The notes: generated by a model not told the origin, from the letters alone. Shown: positions 21,938 through 33,023, numbered from the stretch's first letter. The stretch: 64,000 nucleotides of DNA from Armillaria gallica (GCA_037576215.1 JBANDB010000004.1:2604001-2668000); one strand, 5' to 3'. Numbers and translations: made by a program.

Positions 21938-23458
21938 GTCGCTCAGGTTCTGATTCGCCCACAGCGACCAAGGACATGACTGGTGCGCGTTTCCCTTCTG
22001 CTGGATGGTCTCTTTCTGGTCTCGAGGACGGCACTTCATTCAAAGATGCGCCCTCTACTTTTATTTTTACAGACGATTTATCTCCAGAGCATTCGGCTAT
22101 ACCCCGACCCCCAAGTGCGGGGTCGGTTCTTACTTACGCGACTTCTAAAGAACAAAAAAATATCGATACAGACAATTTACGGCCTACGCGCCAATTTATG
22201 ACTTCTACTCCGCGCCCAGTTACAGAATCAGCAAACCGATACGAACCCTTACGAAGTATAACTAACGAACCCATAGATGTCCCTACCCCACAAGGAGGGA
22301 TAGCCGCGGGCCCTCACTCAACGCATGCCGAAGTGGGGAAACCTGCAGCAAAAAGATCGGCTAATCGACCGGCAAGTAACTCATCATGAGCGAACGCATT
22401 GATCGAAAAGGCGACCACCATATCGCCACCCATCTTAACGGCGGCACCTCGGGCACGCGATCTCACGACTCAAGGTGATTCCAAGGACAGCGGGACACAT
22501 GTCGCAAGACAGGACTGACCGGATGGGGCATGGGCAGTTATGATGCCTTTGCTTCAGGAAGGGTGCACGAGCCTGTGATGAAGCAGCCCCCAAGTCCGGC
22601 AAATAGACATGTTGAGTTCATTGAAAACTGGCTTGGACCTGGGGACGACCACAAGGATGGACGAACCAGCTAGTGGAGCTTGCGTAGCCGAGGCGAAGAT
22701 CCCTTCCTGTGACCAGTCGCGGGGCCTGTGCCCCCAGGGACAAGCTCCACTGATGACCGAAGGGAGGTTGGGAACCCCGAAAGCAACGAGGGACCTTACA
22801 GGATCATGTGATCCCCACAAAGGCCTGGGAGCAGTTGGCACGACTGGTAATTCTGTTCATTCGGTCCAAGTCCTGCCTTGTGCCTCTGCACGCATTGCGG
22901 CCAAGGGGCACCGCTCCCTGGAAACGCACCTCCGGTTCCCTACCCGCTACTGGAGAGGACGACAAGAAAGCAGAACGGAAGGAAGCCGCTGGTGCCCAGG
23001 CGGTAAAGAGGGGGCATGTAAGTATGATCGAAATACCCGACGAAGAGGATGACACTTCTTTCCAGAGATGGCTTGCCGTGGGCAGCCCGACGATATCCCC
23101 GAAGCGACAGTCTATCCCACTTCCGACTCCACCTGAATCACCCACATGGGCAACAAAGTCACTACCAAACGAAGAACAGATGACAACGGAGGTGACCTTG
23201 CCAATGGTAGCTGCACCTGTAAAGGTCAGTGCGAAGGTTAAGGAGGTCCCTCATCGATGGATGAAACCATTCAAAGTGGATTGGACCCTTCACGTGATTC
23301 ACGAAGCCTCGAGCAACAATGCCGCTCATGCCGTCTTGTGTTTATGGATACACAAGGACCGACTAGGAGAACTCACAGACGAGTTGCTCCAGGAACTCCG
23401 AGAGACAGGTGAGACCACCCATGAACAACTCTACGAACTCTGTGAGCCCATCCGCTAT
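21938..23458 (+). pseudogene. Element 2 gag-protease linker
   Basis: About 1.5 kb of broken open frames rich in Ser, Thr and Pro between the zinc knuckle and protease. A conserved block, DLTTQGDSKDSG (~22460), and GTPKATRDLTGS (~22775) match element 1 (DPTTQGDSKDSG, GGTPNATRDLA), so the linker was coding in the common ancestor. Function unknown. Later, SMIEIPDEEDDTSF and VSAKVKEVPHRWMKPF match element 1 on both sides of its MITE. Confidence 0.7.
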
Positions 23459-24010
23459 ATCCGCGGAATGACCAGCGATCTCATGATCCCCGTCACCATC
23501 GAACCCTGCACTGGGCGCAAGGCCCTAAGCACAAAGGCGCTGCTAGATAGTGGCTGCACTGGGAGCGCGATCAATCGCGCCTATGTTGAAAAGCACAATC
23601 TCGACACAAAAAAGACAATGGTACCCATCCCCATCTACAATGGATGGCACAAGGAACAAAGGAGGCAACATAATGGAATACGTCAAGCTCTGCCTAACCA
23701 TAGGAGAGCATCGCGAGCAAATCGACCTCGCAGTCACCAACCTCGGAGAGAAGAACGTTTACCTCGGGCATGACTGGCTGAAGTGCCACAACCCCGTCGT
23801 AAACTGGAAAACCGGAAATGTGATCTTTGGACGCTGCCAATGTGTGAAGAATCACTTGGAACTCCCCGACACCGACCCCAAAGATCGTTGGGATGAAGAA
23901 CTCGAAGACGGCAACACTATCCTTGCTGTACGAATGGAGGAAGAACTGGTCATCTGTGCCATGCATCACGCCAATGACCTCACCGCTAAGGCTAGCAGCG
24001 ATAAGCCAAA
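23459..24010 (+). pseudogene. Element 2 aspartic protease
   Basis: Reads LMIPVTIEPCTG, then ALLDSGCTGSAINRAYV with the catalytic DSG triad. A frame change near 23640 leads to KGGNIMEYVKLCLTIGEHRE and VYLGHDWLKCHNPVVNW (flap and C-terminal lobe). Retroelement proteases act as dimers to cut the polyprotein. The counterpart in element 1 is at 28355-29604. Broken by the frameshift. Confidence 0.88.
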
Positions 24011-25398
24011 GCAGACCTTCGAAGAGCTCGTCCCCGAGCATTACCGATCCTTCCACGACCTGTTCGCGAAAGAAAATTTTGATGAATTACCCGAACGAAA
24101 GCTGTGGGACCATGCTATCGAGCTCATCCCAAATGCGAAATCGACCTTGGACTGTAAGGTCTACCCACTGAACCGAAACGAGCAGGAACAGCTTGACAAG
24201 TTCCTTGATGAAAACTTGGAGTCCAGCCGCATTTGACCCGTCCAAGTTGCCCTTCGCCTCTCCTTTCTTCTTCGTCAAGAAGAAGGATGGCACATTACGA
24301 CCAGTACAGGACTACCACAAGCTCAATGAGATGACCATCAAGAATCGGTACCCATTACCGCTCATCTCTGAACTCATTGACAAGCTATGCGGAGCCAAAT
24401 ATTTCACGAAGCTTGATGTTCGTTGGGGATACAACAACGTCCGAATCAGGGAAGGAGACGAGGAAAAGGCCACCTTCCGAACGAATCAAGGGCTCTTTGA
24501 GCTGACCGTCATGTTCTTTGGGCTCACCAACTCGCCCACAACATTTCAATGGATGATGAACAACATCTTCAAGGACCTAATCGCTGAAGGCAAAGTTACG
24601 ATCTACCTCGACAACATCCTGATCTTCTCCAAAGACCTGGGGGAGCACAGACAGATCGTGAAGTGCGTACTTCAACACCTTCATGAGAACAAACTCTTCC
24701 TCAAGGCAGAGAAGTGCGAATTCAAGGTATTCGAGACAGAGTACTTGGGAGTCATCATCAGTGAGAACTCCATCCGAATGGACCCAGTCAAGGTCACCGG
24801 TATCTCGAAATGGCCCGTGCCCAGAAAAAAGAAGGAACTCCAGTCATTCCTTGGCTTTACAAATTTCTATCAAAAGTTCATAAAGATGTATTCCAAGGTG
24901 GTGCACCCGCTCACCCAACTAACCGGCAACGCCGAGTGGAAGTGGGGCACCGAACAGCAGAAGGTGTTTGATGAACTCAAACGACGAATGGCAGAGGATG
25001 TAATCCTCGCAATCCTGAACGACGATGACCCTTTTAGGGTAGAAGCCGACGCCAGTGAAGGGGCAGTCGGCGCTGTCCTTAGCCAGCAACAGAACGGAGT
25101 CTGGTGCCCAGTGGCCTTCATGTCCAAGTCACTCAGCGCGATGGAACGGAACTATGAAATATACAACAAAGAGCTGCTTGCGATCATGCTAGCACTCTCT
25201 GAGTGGCGCCATTACCTCATGGGCGCCAAATACGACATAGAAATCTGGACGGACCACCAGAACCTCCAGTATTTCCGACTCCCCCAGAAACTGAACCGAT
25301 AACAGGCGCGCTGGGTGACAGAGCTAGCAGAATATCATTTCAAGCTCTTCCACAAGCCAGGCGCCCAGAATGTAAAGGCCGACCTACTCTCCTGACGA
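24011..25398 (+). pseudogene. Element 2 reverse transcriptase and RNase H
   Basis: Starts with FEELVPEHYRSFHDLFAKEN, WDHAIELIPN and LDENLESSRI. At 24234 TGA stands for the Trp of RIWPSK in element 1, and one extra base shifts the frame at ~24240. The rest, 24241-25302, reads FASPFFFVKKKDGTLRPVQDY, YFTKLDVRWGYNNVRI, MFFGLTNSPTTFQWMMN and IYLDNILIFSKD. The YLDD site is YLDN, a lost catalytic Asp. RNase H follows: VEADASEGAVGAVLSQ, NYEIYNKELLAIMLALSEW, IWTDHQNLQYF. A TAA at 25300 and TGA at 25395 follow. Confidence 0.95.
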
Positions 25399-27063
25399 AG
25401 CGACCATGACCAAGGGACAAAGGACAACAACAACATCGTTGTACTCGAGGCTGCACACTTCCGGGCCCTTATTCTGCCCACTTCAATGGAAACGCAGCAA
25501 GCAGTTGAAGAAGTGACTCGGCAAGAAGAGCTTTGGGATGAAGGCATTGCCACCTCCCTCGCCCACGAATGAGGAATCTCCCGCCAAGGTGGTCTCCTCT
25601 ACTACAACGGAAGAATCTATGTACTCCACAAGAAGACGCTACGGGGAAACATCATTTCCCAATACCACGGCCACATCACCGCTGGCCACCCAGGAATCAA
25701 GAAGACAAAGGAGCTAGTACTCGCGATTACTGGTGACCAAAACTGAAGAAAGACGTCGAAACCTACGTCAAGGGCTGCAAGACGTGCCAGCGAGCAAAGG
25801 CAGACACACACACGAAAGCAGTGCTGCTGCACCCGAACGAAGTACCAGTCGGACCATGGACACACATATCCGTCGACATGGTCACCGGACTCCCCAACTC
25901 TAATGGCCATGACACGATGCTCGTAGTTGTTGACAGATTCTCGAAGGCAATTATCCCCATCGCTTGCAATACCGAACTCTCCGCTGAAGGCTGGGCCCGA
26001 CTCCTGCATGACCATGTATATGTGCACCATGGAATGCCTCAGGTCATCATATCCGACAGAGGCCCCCAGTTTGTATCACAATTTATGAAAGAACTGTACC
26101 GACTCCTCAACATCATGCCGAATGCCTCAACGGCATTCCACCCACAGACCGATGGACAGACGGAGCGAGTCAATCAAGAAATCATCAAATATCTCCAGAT
26201 ATTCATGAACCACCGACAGACTAACTGGAGCGACTGGCTACCACTAGCTGAGTTCACTCATAACAACCGAGTTCATAGTGCAACTGGCAAGAGTCCATTT
26301 ATGGTTCTCTATGGCCGGAATCCCTGAGTCATGCCTGACTCCCAACGCGTGACCCCATTCGCAAACCCCACAGTGGAAGACTTCGCAAAGAAGATGATGA
26401 CGATTCATGCAGAGACCAAGAAAGCCCTCGAGGAGGCAGCCGACAAGATGAAAAACCAGTACGACAAGAGGAAACACGACGCTCACCCCTACTCTATCGG
26501 TGACCACGTCTGGCTCAATGCGACTAACCTGCATCTACCCCAACCAAAGAAGAAGCTGGACAACAAACGCGTCGGCCCCTTCTTGATCCTCGAAAAGACA
26601 GGCGCTAGCACTTATAAACTCAAGCTACCGCCTCACTGGAAGACGTGCTTCAATGAGAAGCTGTTGACTCCATACATCCCGCCAGCATTCCCTAACCAGG
26701 AACTACCGCCTCCACCACCACCTGACCTTATCAAGAACGAAGAGGAATACGAAGTCGAAGAAGTCCTCGACGCACGACCACGCCAGGTACGGGGGTGAAG
26801 AGGACAGAAGTCATGAACAACCACCAACTACTTCGTCAAGTGGAAAGGCTGGACCTGGGAAAACAACTCTTGGGTATGCAAAGAAGATATGGAACATGCA
26901 CAGGAAGCGATAGAAGAATATGAAAAACGAGCCCGCCATGCGCGCCACGCGGACTCATCAAAAATCGTAACTAATGACGAACTCGACGATGGATACAGGG
27001 GAGATGGATATGGAATCTATGGAAACCCCCCAGAATTCCCAGACGACCGAAGCGGACCCTAAC
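25399..27063 (+). pseudogene. Element 2 integrase and chromodomain
   Basis: Zinc region HGHITAGHPGIKKTKEL then, after a frameshift and a TGA at a Trp position (RDYW-stop-PKLKK, ~25734), GCKTCQRAK. Core 25821-26327: HISVDMVTGLP, VIISDRGPQFVSQFMKEL and TERVNQEIIKYLQIF, so all three acidic residues are present here, unlike in element 1. Then KMKNQYDKRKHDAHPYSIGD and a chromodomain, EYEVEEVLDARPRQVRG ... NYFVKWKGWTWENNSWV, broken by TGAs at ~26796 and ~26815. Ends at 27063. Confidence 0.94.
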
Positions 27064-27400
27064 AAGTCACGTCGTGCGCCCTATAATGGGGATAGCTATG
27101 GGCCCCAGCTCACGACTTAGACACGACTTATTATTTATTGGGTCTGCCTGATGGGATAAGGACTTGCCCATACCGCTCTTGCCACCGCCATGAAGAAAGT
27201 CCTCATCTCATACGGCAAACACTCCCTTATGAGGCAATGTCGCAGCCTTCATGGGGTTGGTGTGACATTTGGAAATCCCTCATTCGAAAGGGAAAAACAC
27301 CCAGCAGAACAATGTCGCAGACCAAATGATCATAGACCGGATGGCATGGCGATGAAGTGCAGGGAGCGACCTTACTGGCAGTCGGGACGCCTGCCTTAAC

Positions 27401-27410
27401 GAGGGGGTAA
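27401..27410 (+). promoter_or_regulatory. Polypurine tract of Gypsy element 2
   Basis: GAGGGGGTAA directly before the 3' LTR. Plus-strand DNA primer site. Confidence 0.88.
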
Positions 27411-27820
27411 TGTTATGATTTTTCCATTTTTTCCTTATCTTATCTTATCATGGCATCTCAGCATCTCAGCCGTTTGGCACTCCATGCACTCCATGTGGAC
27501 AATCGTATGACTTATGCATCTCTTCCCAGACACCTGGTTACAGCCAGGCTTCCATACAACTTATGACAGATAGACACATGGACACGTATATATTTAGAAC
27601 CGAACCAAACAGTATATAAGTAGCGTAGCTCTCAGCTTTGTACCTTAGCTTCGAGCTAAGTTAATACACCCCAGACTTTTCTCTTCTCTTCACAGAGCCC
27701 AGAGTCTAAGTGTTATACCACCTCACTGTAGCAAACTCCACGGTACTATTGCCCTGCCCAAAGTGAGAGGCAGTGCTGCGTTAGTCACCTTGTTTGTTAT
27801 TCCCGAGTCTGTCCATAACA
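27411..27820 (+). repeat. 3' LTR of Gypsy element 2
   Basis: TGTTATGATTTTTCC...GTCCATAACA, 410 bp, about 97% identical by eye to 18166-18575. Followed by TSD CATTC. Confidence 0.96.
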
Positions 27821-28379
27821 CATTCGTTGCCACTCTTGATGGGTACATTGTTGTATCCCCACTGAATGTTGAGTTTGGAAAAGTACTTGGCTCCTTGCAG
27901 TTTATCCATCAGCTCCGAGATAAGCGGAAGTGAGTATTGATTCTTGATTGTCATCTTGTTGAGCTTGCGATAATCTTGTACTGGTTGTAGCTTGCCATCC
28001 TTTTTCTTGACTTGACAAAGAAGAAAGGTGAAGCCATGGGCGACTTAGAGGGCCATATTCGTCCACTCAAGAGGTTCTCGTCCAGAAACCTGTCGAGTTC
28101 TGCTTGTTCGTTCCAGTTAAGAGGGTAGACCTTGCAATCCAGATTGGCACTTGCATTTGGAGTTAGTTCGATGGCATGGTCCCATGTCTTTGGTTCAGGA
28201 AGTTCATCGAAACTATCTTTGTTGAATAGATCACTGAAATCCCGACACCATTCTATGACCATCTCTTCAAATGTCTTGGTCTCTCTTTCTGCGTTGGCTG
28301 CGGCAGCTAAGTCATTGGCGTGATGAGCGTGTATGAGAATAGCTTGCATGAAATCTATTGTGAGAATGGTATCTCCCTC
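27821..28379 (-). pseudogene. Gypsy element 1 RT N-terminal half
   Basis: Right of element 2, the minus strand reads NQYSLPLISELMDKLQGAKY and FSKLNIQWGYNNVPIKSGNE, joining across the insertion to WKAAFRTNCGLF at ~18165. Further upstream is FEEMVIEWCRDFSDLFNKDS, PNASANLDCKVYPLNWNEQA and GRIWPSKSPMASPFFFVK. A one-base change near 28012 shifts the frame after FFFVK. Confidence 0.92.
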
Positions 28380-29604
28380 CTCCAGTTCTTCGTCCCACTT
28401 GTCACATGACCAAGGAAGATCATTTTATCACTGAGATCTGTTATGGCTAGATCTATTTGTTCTGAATGATCTCTGATCTTGAGTTCAATCTCAGCATATT
28501 TAGTAATTGATCCTCCCTGGTTCTTGGTTCCATCAGCATTATAGACCGGGATTGGTGCTGCAGTTGCTTGAGTCGGGATGTTGTACTGTTTGACGAATTT
28601 TTGATTGATGGTGCTGCTGGTGCATCCGCTGTCTACCAACGCAGCTGTGGAGATTTTGGCAAGGGTCCCTGGTGTTCCAATTTTGATGGGGATAACCAGG
28701 TCCTTCCCTTTCTCGCTTAGTGCGCTGATATATCGCTTTGGCTCTTGTAGTTCTTCAAGCCACCAGAGCGCATTGATTCGCTTCATCCCCCTCATTGCTT
28801 TGATCATTGAGTCGACGACCTCTTCTGCCCATGCCTTGTGAATCCAATTCTTTAGGATTGCCTTGGCTTCTGACTCCATACGCACTTCTACTATTCCGCA
28901 CAGAGTCCACTCAGCTCTGAATGGTTTGAGCCATTCATTACAGTGTTACACCGGCCAGTGAGACACCCAAATAGAAATCGGCCTCGGAACAATATTAAAT
29001 GGGGTCTGATTGGAGATCGGACTGCACCATTTGCACCATAGGTATTTGCTGTATAAAATATAGTATAACTATGGATGCGATGTGTGCGAAATTGTGTTGC
29101 GATAAGCTTATCAGTACGAAAAGTCAAGATCAGTCACAAAACCACTCAGTGAGACATCACAAAATTTCTATATCAGGCAGGACTTTGGCGGAGAGTCACA
29201 AGTGTCACACGTCTCGCTGGCTTGATCAAATTTTAACAGTGGCTTACTCGCTGGATGCGAGCTCCTTTGGGTGTAAAAAGTATCGGAATATATCTCTATT
29301 AGTCTTATAACTATTATTTTGTAAACTCCGGGACCAAATGTGGTTCGGAGCAGCTACCCGAAGCCATCGTCTCACTGACCGGTGCTGTCTCACTGGCCGG
29401 TGTAACACTGTATAGGTCTCTCCGCTTGTATAAGTGTGCGAGAGTTGCGGGGCCTCTTTAACCTTCGCATCGACCCATACAGGCTCGACTACCGTTGGTG
29501 AGGTCACCGCAGTTTCTAAAGGGGGTATTAATTTAGCATTCTTGTTCATCATGAAGCTCGTAATGTTCTCATCGTCAGGTACTTCAGTAAAAGTTACTTG
29601 ATGC
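28355..29604 (-). pseudogene. Gypsy element 1 protease, interrupted by MITE 2
   Basis: 28355-28885 reads ELQEPKRYISALSEKGKDLV, then AALVDSGCTSSTINQKFV with the DSG motif, and MIFLGH, after which a small deletion removes the expected DWL motif. Upstream, EWLKPFRAEWTLCGI (~28891-28938) continues beyond the MITE as VWVDAKVKEAPQLSHTY (~29418-29480), matching SAKVKEVPHRWMKPF of element 2. Confidence 0.9.
28941..29410. mobile_element. MITE with TA target duplication, copy 2
   Basis: 470 bp with perfect ~25 bp terminal inverted repeats starting CAGTGTTACACCGGCC, flanked by TA at 28939-28940 and 29411-29412. Subterminal GTCTCACTG/CAGTGAGAC motifs recur. Internal stretch GTAAACTCCGGGACCAAATG matches GTAAAGTCCGAGACCAATTT of the copy at 5122-5784. 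No transposase frame. Sits in the pol gene of element 1. Confidence 0.9.
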
Positions 29605-29609
29605 CCCCT

Positions 29610-30584
29610 TTACACTGCCTGGGCGCTAGCAGCTTCCTTCCCTGTGGCTTTCGAGTTGGTCATGGAACAGGAGGTGCTTTCTGTGAAGGTACCACCTCGT
29701 AAAGAGGCAGTAGGTTGGGCTGACACCATTGGACAATGATTGCCTGCGCTTCTCACCATTGCACAGTGGTTGCCCTCACCTGGTTCCTTCGAGCCTGGGT
29801 TTCTAGCCAGGTCCCTCGTTGCATTCGGTGTTCCCCCTTCATTGAGTCGCCCTTTGTCACAACAGGCATTGGCAACTGGTCGGGGGCCCTTACTCAACTG
29901 CGGTTTGTCCTCAATCATCGTCTTCAGGACCAAGGGAAAATAGACCCTTGCCCTCTCATTGTCATCCTTAGCCATCGCCAAAGCCCCTTGGTGTATAAGG
30001 GATTTAGACTTTGGTAGCCATACGGTGTTCTCTTTTACCAGAGGAGGTTTTGCCGAAGCTATTCCCTTGTAACTCCCTGTGAGGCAGGGACTCCATAGAG
30101 CTGTTTCGCCAGGGGGGGCACTATGCGCTTGTTCCCCTGCCCCATCCAGTCGGGCCCTTCTTGCAGCGCATGCCCCACTGTCCTTGGAATCACCTTGAGT
30201 CGTGGGGTCACGCATCCGAGGCATCGCTGTTATGATGGGTGTCACTATGGTAGGTGACTTGTCATTCACTTTCGCCTGTGATAGGTTACTCATCGAACAT
30301 CGAGCCAGTAGTCGGATGACTATGCCACTCATTCCGGGATCCATAATTTGATTCTTGCTTAGTTTCTGGTCTGATTGCGAAGTCGCAGGTATATTCAAAT
30401 GCGTGGTGGTTACTACAGGCGGTATATAAGTACAGTTATGAAGCGCAATAGGTGTACCAGCCGAAACTAAGTCCTTGGCCACCAAATAGATTGAATCATT
30501 ATCTAGACGGCAGTTTCTTTTACCTCCTCGATCGTTGAGAGGTTTTCCGTATCTGGGTGGTTGTCCCAGTAAGTGTTGCAGCAC
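29610..30584 (-). pseudogene. Gypsy element 1 gag-protease linker
   Basis: 324 codons open on the minus strand with no recognisable domain. Ser/Pro/Ala-rich, with RMRDPTTQGDSKDSGACAAR and GGTPNATRDLARNPG shared with element 2. That such a long region stayed open in a copy otherwise full of TGAs is notable. Lies between the zinc knuckle and protease. Confidence 0.65.
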
Positions 30585-32570
30585 CGTAATGCTTCTGCCT
30601 GGGTCTTCGGAGACAAGGGACAGTCACACTTGAAGTGGCCCTTTTTGCCACATCGGAAGCATACTGATGCTGCCCTGGCTGCATCAACATCCATTGGTGC
30701 ACCGCGTCCTCCGAAAGTCATCCCTGTTGCCATTGTGGTCGTGGGGACTGTTGTTTGACCACCCCTAGTGGGCATGGTCGTCTTCTGTGTCTGTAGTCAT
30801 GACATTGTCGCTGTCGTTCCTTCTGCCTGTTTGAGGCACCAGTTGTAATCGATTCAGAGCAGGCATGCCTTCCAGCCTTCGTAATCAGTCAGCACTTCTC
30901 CGTCTGCCAAGTATATTGTATTTTTACTCGACTGGCGGGCAGCCTTCTTGATCTGATGGAGCATTACTTGGTTGTTATTGCATACTCCAGCGTGATAGGC
31001 TAATTCTTCGAATAGCTGGAAGAATTTGTCACCATCCTTGTGCTCCGATTGCCTAAGCTTCTCTCACTGCACATACTTTAGCTGCGCGTCGGAGTCCTTC
31101 CAGAACCTCTCACGAAGTTTTTCTTTAAAATCTTTGTAAGTCAGGTAGAGCTGGGCATCAGTCGCTGGGTCTTTTCCTAGAATCTGCGTGTTTAACTCCC
31201 ACCATTTTCCCATGTCATCTGAAAGTCATGAGACACAGAAGATGACTTTATGAGGGTGGTGTCAGAAGTGTCAGTTAAACACATTGAAGTGCAGTTCGCA
31301 CTTTAGGAAAAACTGGGTGATGTCGGTAGAATCACCTTTGAAGTCATCTACCTCTTTGATGATCTTTGGTTTAAAATCGTCATAGGGGACGATGGCTCCG
31401 TTGACTAGTTGCCAGGGCACTGGGGGGTCTGGCATTGGTGGGGGCACTGGAAAGCATGGAAGTATTACCCGTACTGGTGTGGCGGGAGGTTGTGGTGGTT
31501 GTGTGGGTTGCGCACCGCCTCCTCCAGCTCTGTGGCTGCCACCGGCAAAGGGTAGGTACCTGCGTTGGTATGTTTCTGGTGCTGCCTGTCTTGTGGCATA
31601 TGAGAAGGTATTCGTGACCCGAGGAGGTGGTACCGGCGGTTCATCTGGCATTGGTTTCTGTTCCTCAATCTCCTGTGCAGCTTCTTCATAAGGAGGGAAT
31701 TCCTCTATTATGGCATCTGGGTGTATTTCGTTCCATAGGAAGCAAGTGTTCCGCTCCACTTCGTACTGTAAGATCTCATCTGCTGGGAGACCTCTCTGTA
31801 TCTTCATAAAATAATCGTTCCTGGCTTGGGAAGCTCCCCAAACCAAGGAAAAGGGTAATTCGAGGGTGAAGTAATTATAAATATCAACTAATTCTGCTTG
31901 CCTTAATAGAGCGGGAATGGGAACTGTAGGGTCATCGTCTGTTTCATTATAAAAATTGATGGCATCAGTTAGCATCATCATTCTCGGGGTTGGTGGGCAT
32001 GTGCTCATGCGACAACTCGGCAGATGACTGGGGAATTCCATCGATTGTCGTGGAGGGGAAAGGGGTGGGGGGATGGGGTGGCTGGTCTGCGAGTGTTGTG
32101 TTGCTTGACTCACCTGGCCCGAAGGGGGGCTCAATTCGCAGCTGCTCTCAGAGTTGCTGGGCGAGCCGTTCCCAGGCAGTTGCTCGAGGGGGGTGGTTCG
32201 GAGATCTGTGCAGGGACCTGACAGGGCACCTTGGAGGAGATAGGTAGGTTGAGGGGCCAGTGACGGGTTCCTCGATGTGTACAGGCTCGAATGTCTGCTC
32301 ACGGGTCTGTACGGGGTAGTCCCACATTGTAAGGGTTCCGTAGCCACTTGGGGGAGGGGTATGGTGGTCAGGCGAGCCATGATTGGAGGGGAAGTAGGCA
32401 TTGTAGGGAATGTTGACATTGTCCCAGAACTCTGCGGAAGCAATACCGGCTGCAGGTGGTGGAGTAGGGTACCTGTCAGCCCAAGGGTTGTAATTGGTCA
32501 TTGGGGCAACGGGTCGATTGTCACGGCCCACGTCGAATCCCCTTCCACAGGCGGCAAGTCGGGAGTACAT
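30503..32570 (-). pseudogene. Gypsy element 1 gag
   Basis: Minus strand, N-terminus at the right. FWDNVNIPYNAYFPSNHG (~32430), then a second frame to 31271 with LVDIYNYFTLELPFSLVW, VTNTFSYATRQAAPETY, a Pro-rich block and FKPKIIKEVDDFKGDS, the start of the capsid core. The core continues to ~30780 with DMGKWWELN, FKEKLRERFWKDS, EKLRQSEHKDGDKFFQLFEE, interrupted by TGAs. A CCHC knuckle, CFRCGKKGHFKCDC (~30620-30661), follows MDVDAARAAS. Confidence 0.88.
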
Positions 32571-32869
32571 GCCAGGTGTGGGAGTCCGAGGGATGCACTG
32601 GGTATCGTCGGGAGAGGAAGGTGCGGTGGTGGTGATGGTGATCTCTGGTGTGTGCCTTCTGGGAGGGGTAGGAGACCTTCTCTCCGGGATGATGGGAGAA
32701 AATGACTCAGGAATGTCCTCCTCCTTGTTGCTGACTCTTGACCGAGTGAGCTTGTGGATTGGGATCAGTCACTGCGGTATGGGTGCGAAGAGTCAGGGTG
32801 GCTGCTGCTTGAGCGGGATGCCATTGGTATTATCTGTAATGACTGAGGGGTGATATGGGGTGTCTCTAC

Positions 32870-32980
32870 TCATCGCAGCGGTCTGTAATGAAACCTGAGT
32901 GCGAGGAGTATAGCGATAGAAAGGAAAGTGGCACTTGGTATTCCTAGTGAAATGGCTATAATACGAGCATCGTCTTCCAT
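32870..32980 (-). CDS. 36-residue membrane-peptide ORF at the head of Gypsy element 1
   Basis: First ATG after the 5' LTR, only 43 nt downstream. It starts MEDDARIIAISLGIPSATFL and then SIAILLALRF with a basic end HYRPLR: acidic N-terminus, one hydrophobic span, basic tail. Same place, same TTCATGGA start context and alignable sequence as the 6158-6346 ORF of element 3. Ends in TGA after an Arg. Whether it is a separate peptide or the N-terminus of gag (as in element 2, where a membrane segment is in frame with gag) cannot be settled here. Confidence 0.6.
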   Translation of the reverse strand: MEDDARIIAISLGIPSATFLSIAILLALRFHYRPLR

Positions 32981-33004
32981 GAAGGTATCTGGATGAGAGG
33001 GTTA

Positions 33005-33023
33005 GAAAAAGCTTTGAGCTAAA
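33005..33023 (-). promoter_or_regulatory. Primer-binding site, self-priming type, element 1
   Basis: Minus strand TTTAGCTCAAAGCTTTTTC directly after the 5' LTR; TTAGCTCAAAGCT pairs over 13 nt with 33167-33179 inside the LTR. Confidence 0.75.

Larger units (their letters stand above)
18166..27820 (+). mobile_element. Ty3/Gypsy chromovirus, element 2, complete-length
   Basis: 9655 bp with 410 bp LTRs (18166-18575, 27411-27820), TSD CATTC on both sides (18161-18165, 27821-27825), PBS and polypurine tract. Inserted in the RT gene of element 1, opposite strand. Domain order: two membrane-spanning segments, Pro-rich gag N-terminus, gag with coiled coil and zinc knuckle, linker, protease, RT, RNase H, integrase, chromodomain. 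LTRs differ at about 11 positions, 9 of them CpG transitions. Multiple TGA stops and a YLDN RT site show it is inactive. Confidence 0.97.

Noticed and set aside
32277..32853. Plus-strand Gly/Val-rich frames opposite element-1 gag
   Set aside because: Shadows of the Pro-rich gag N-terminus on the minus strand.
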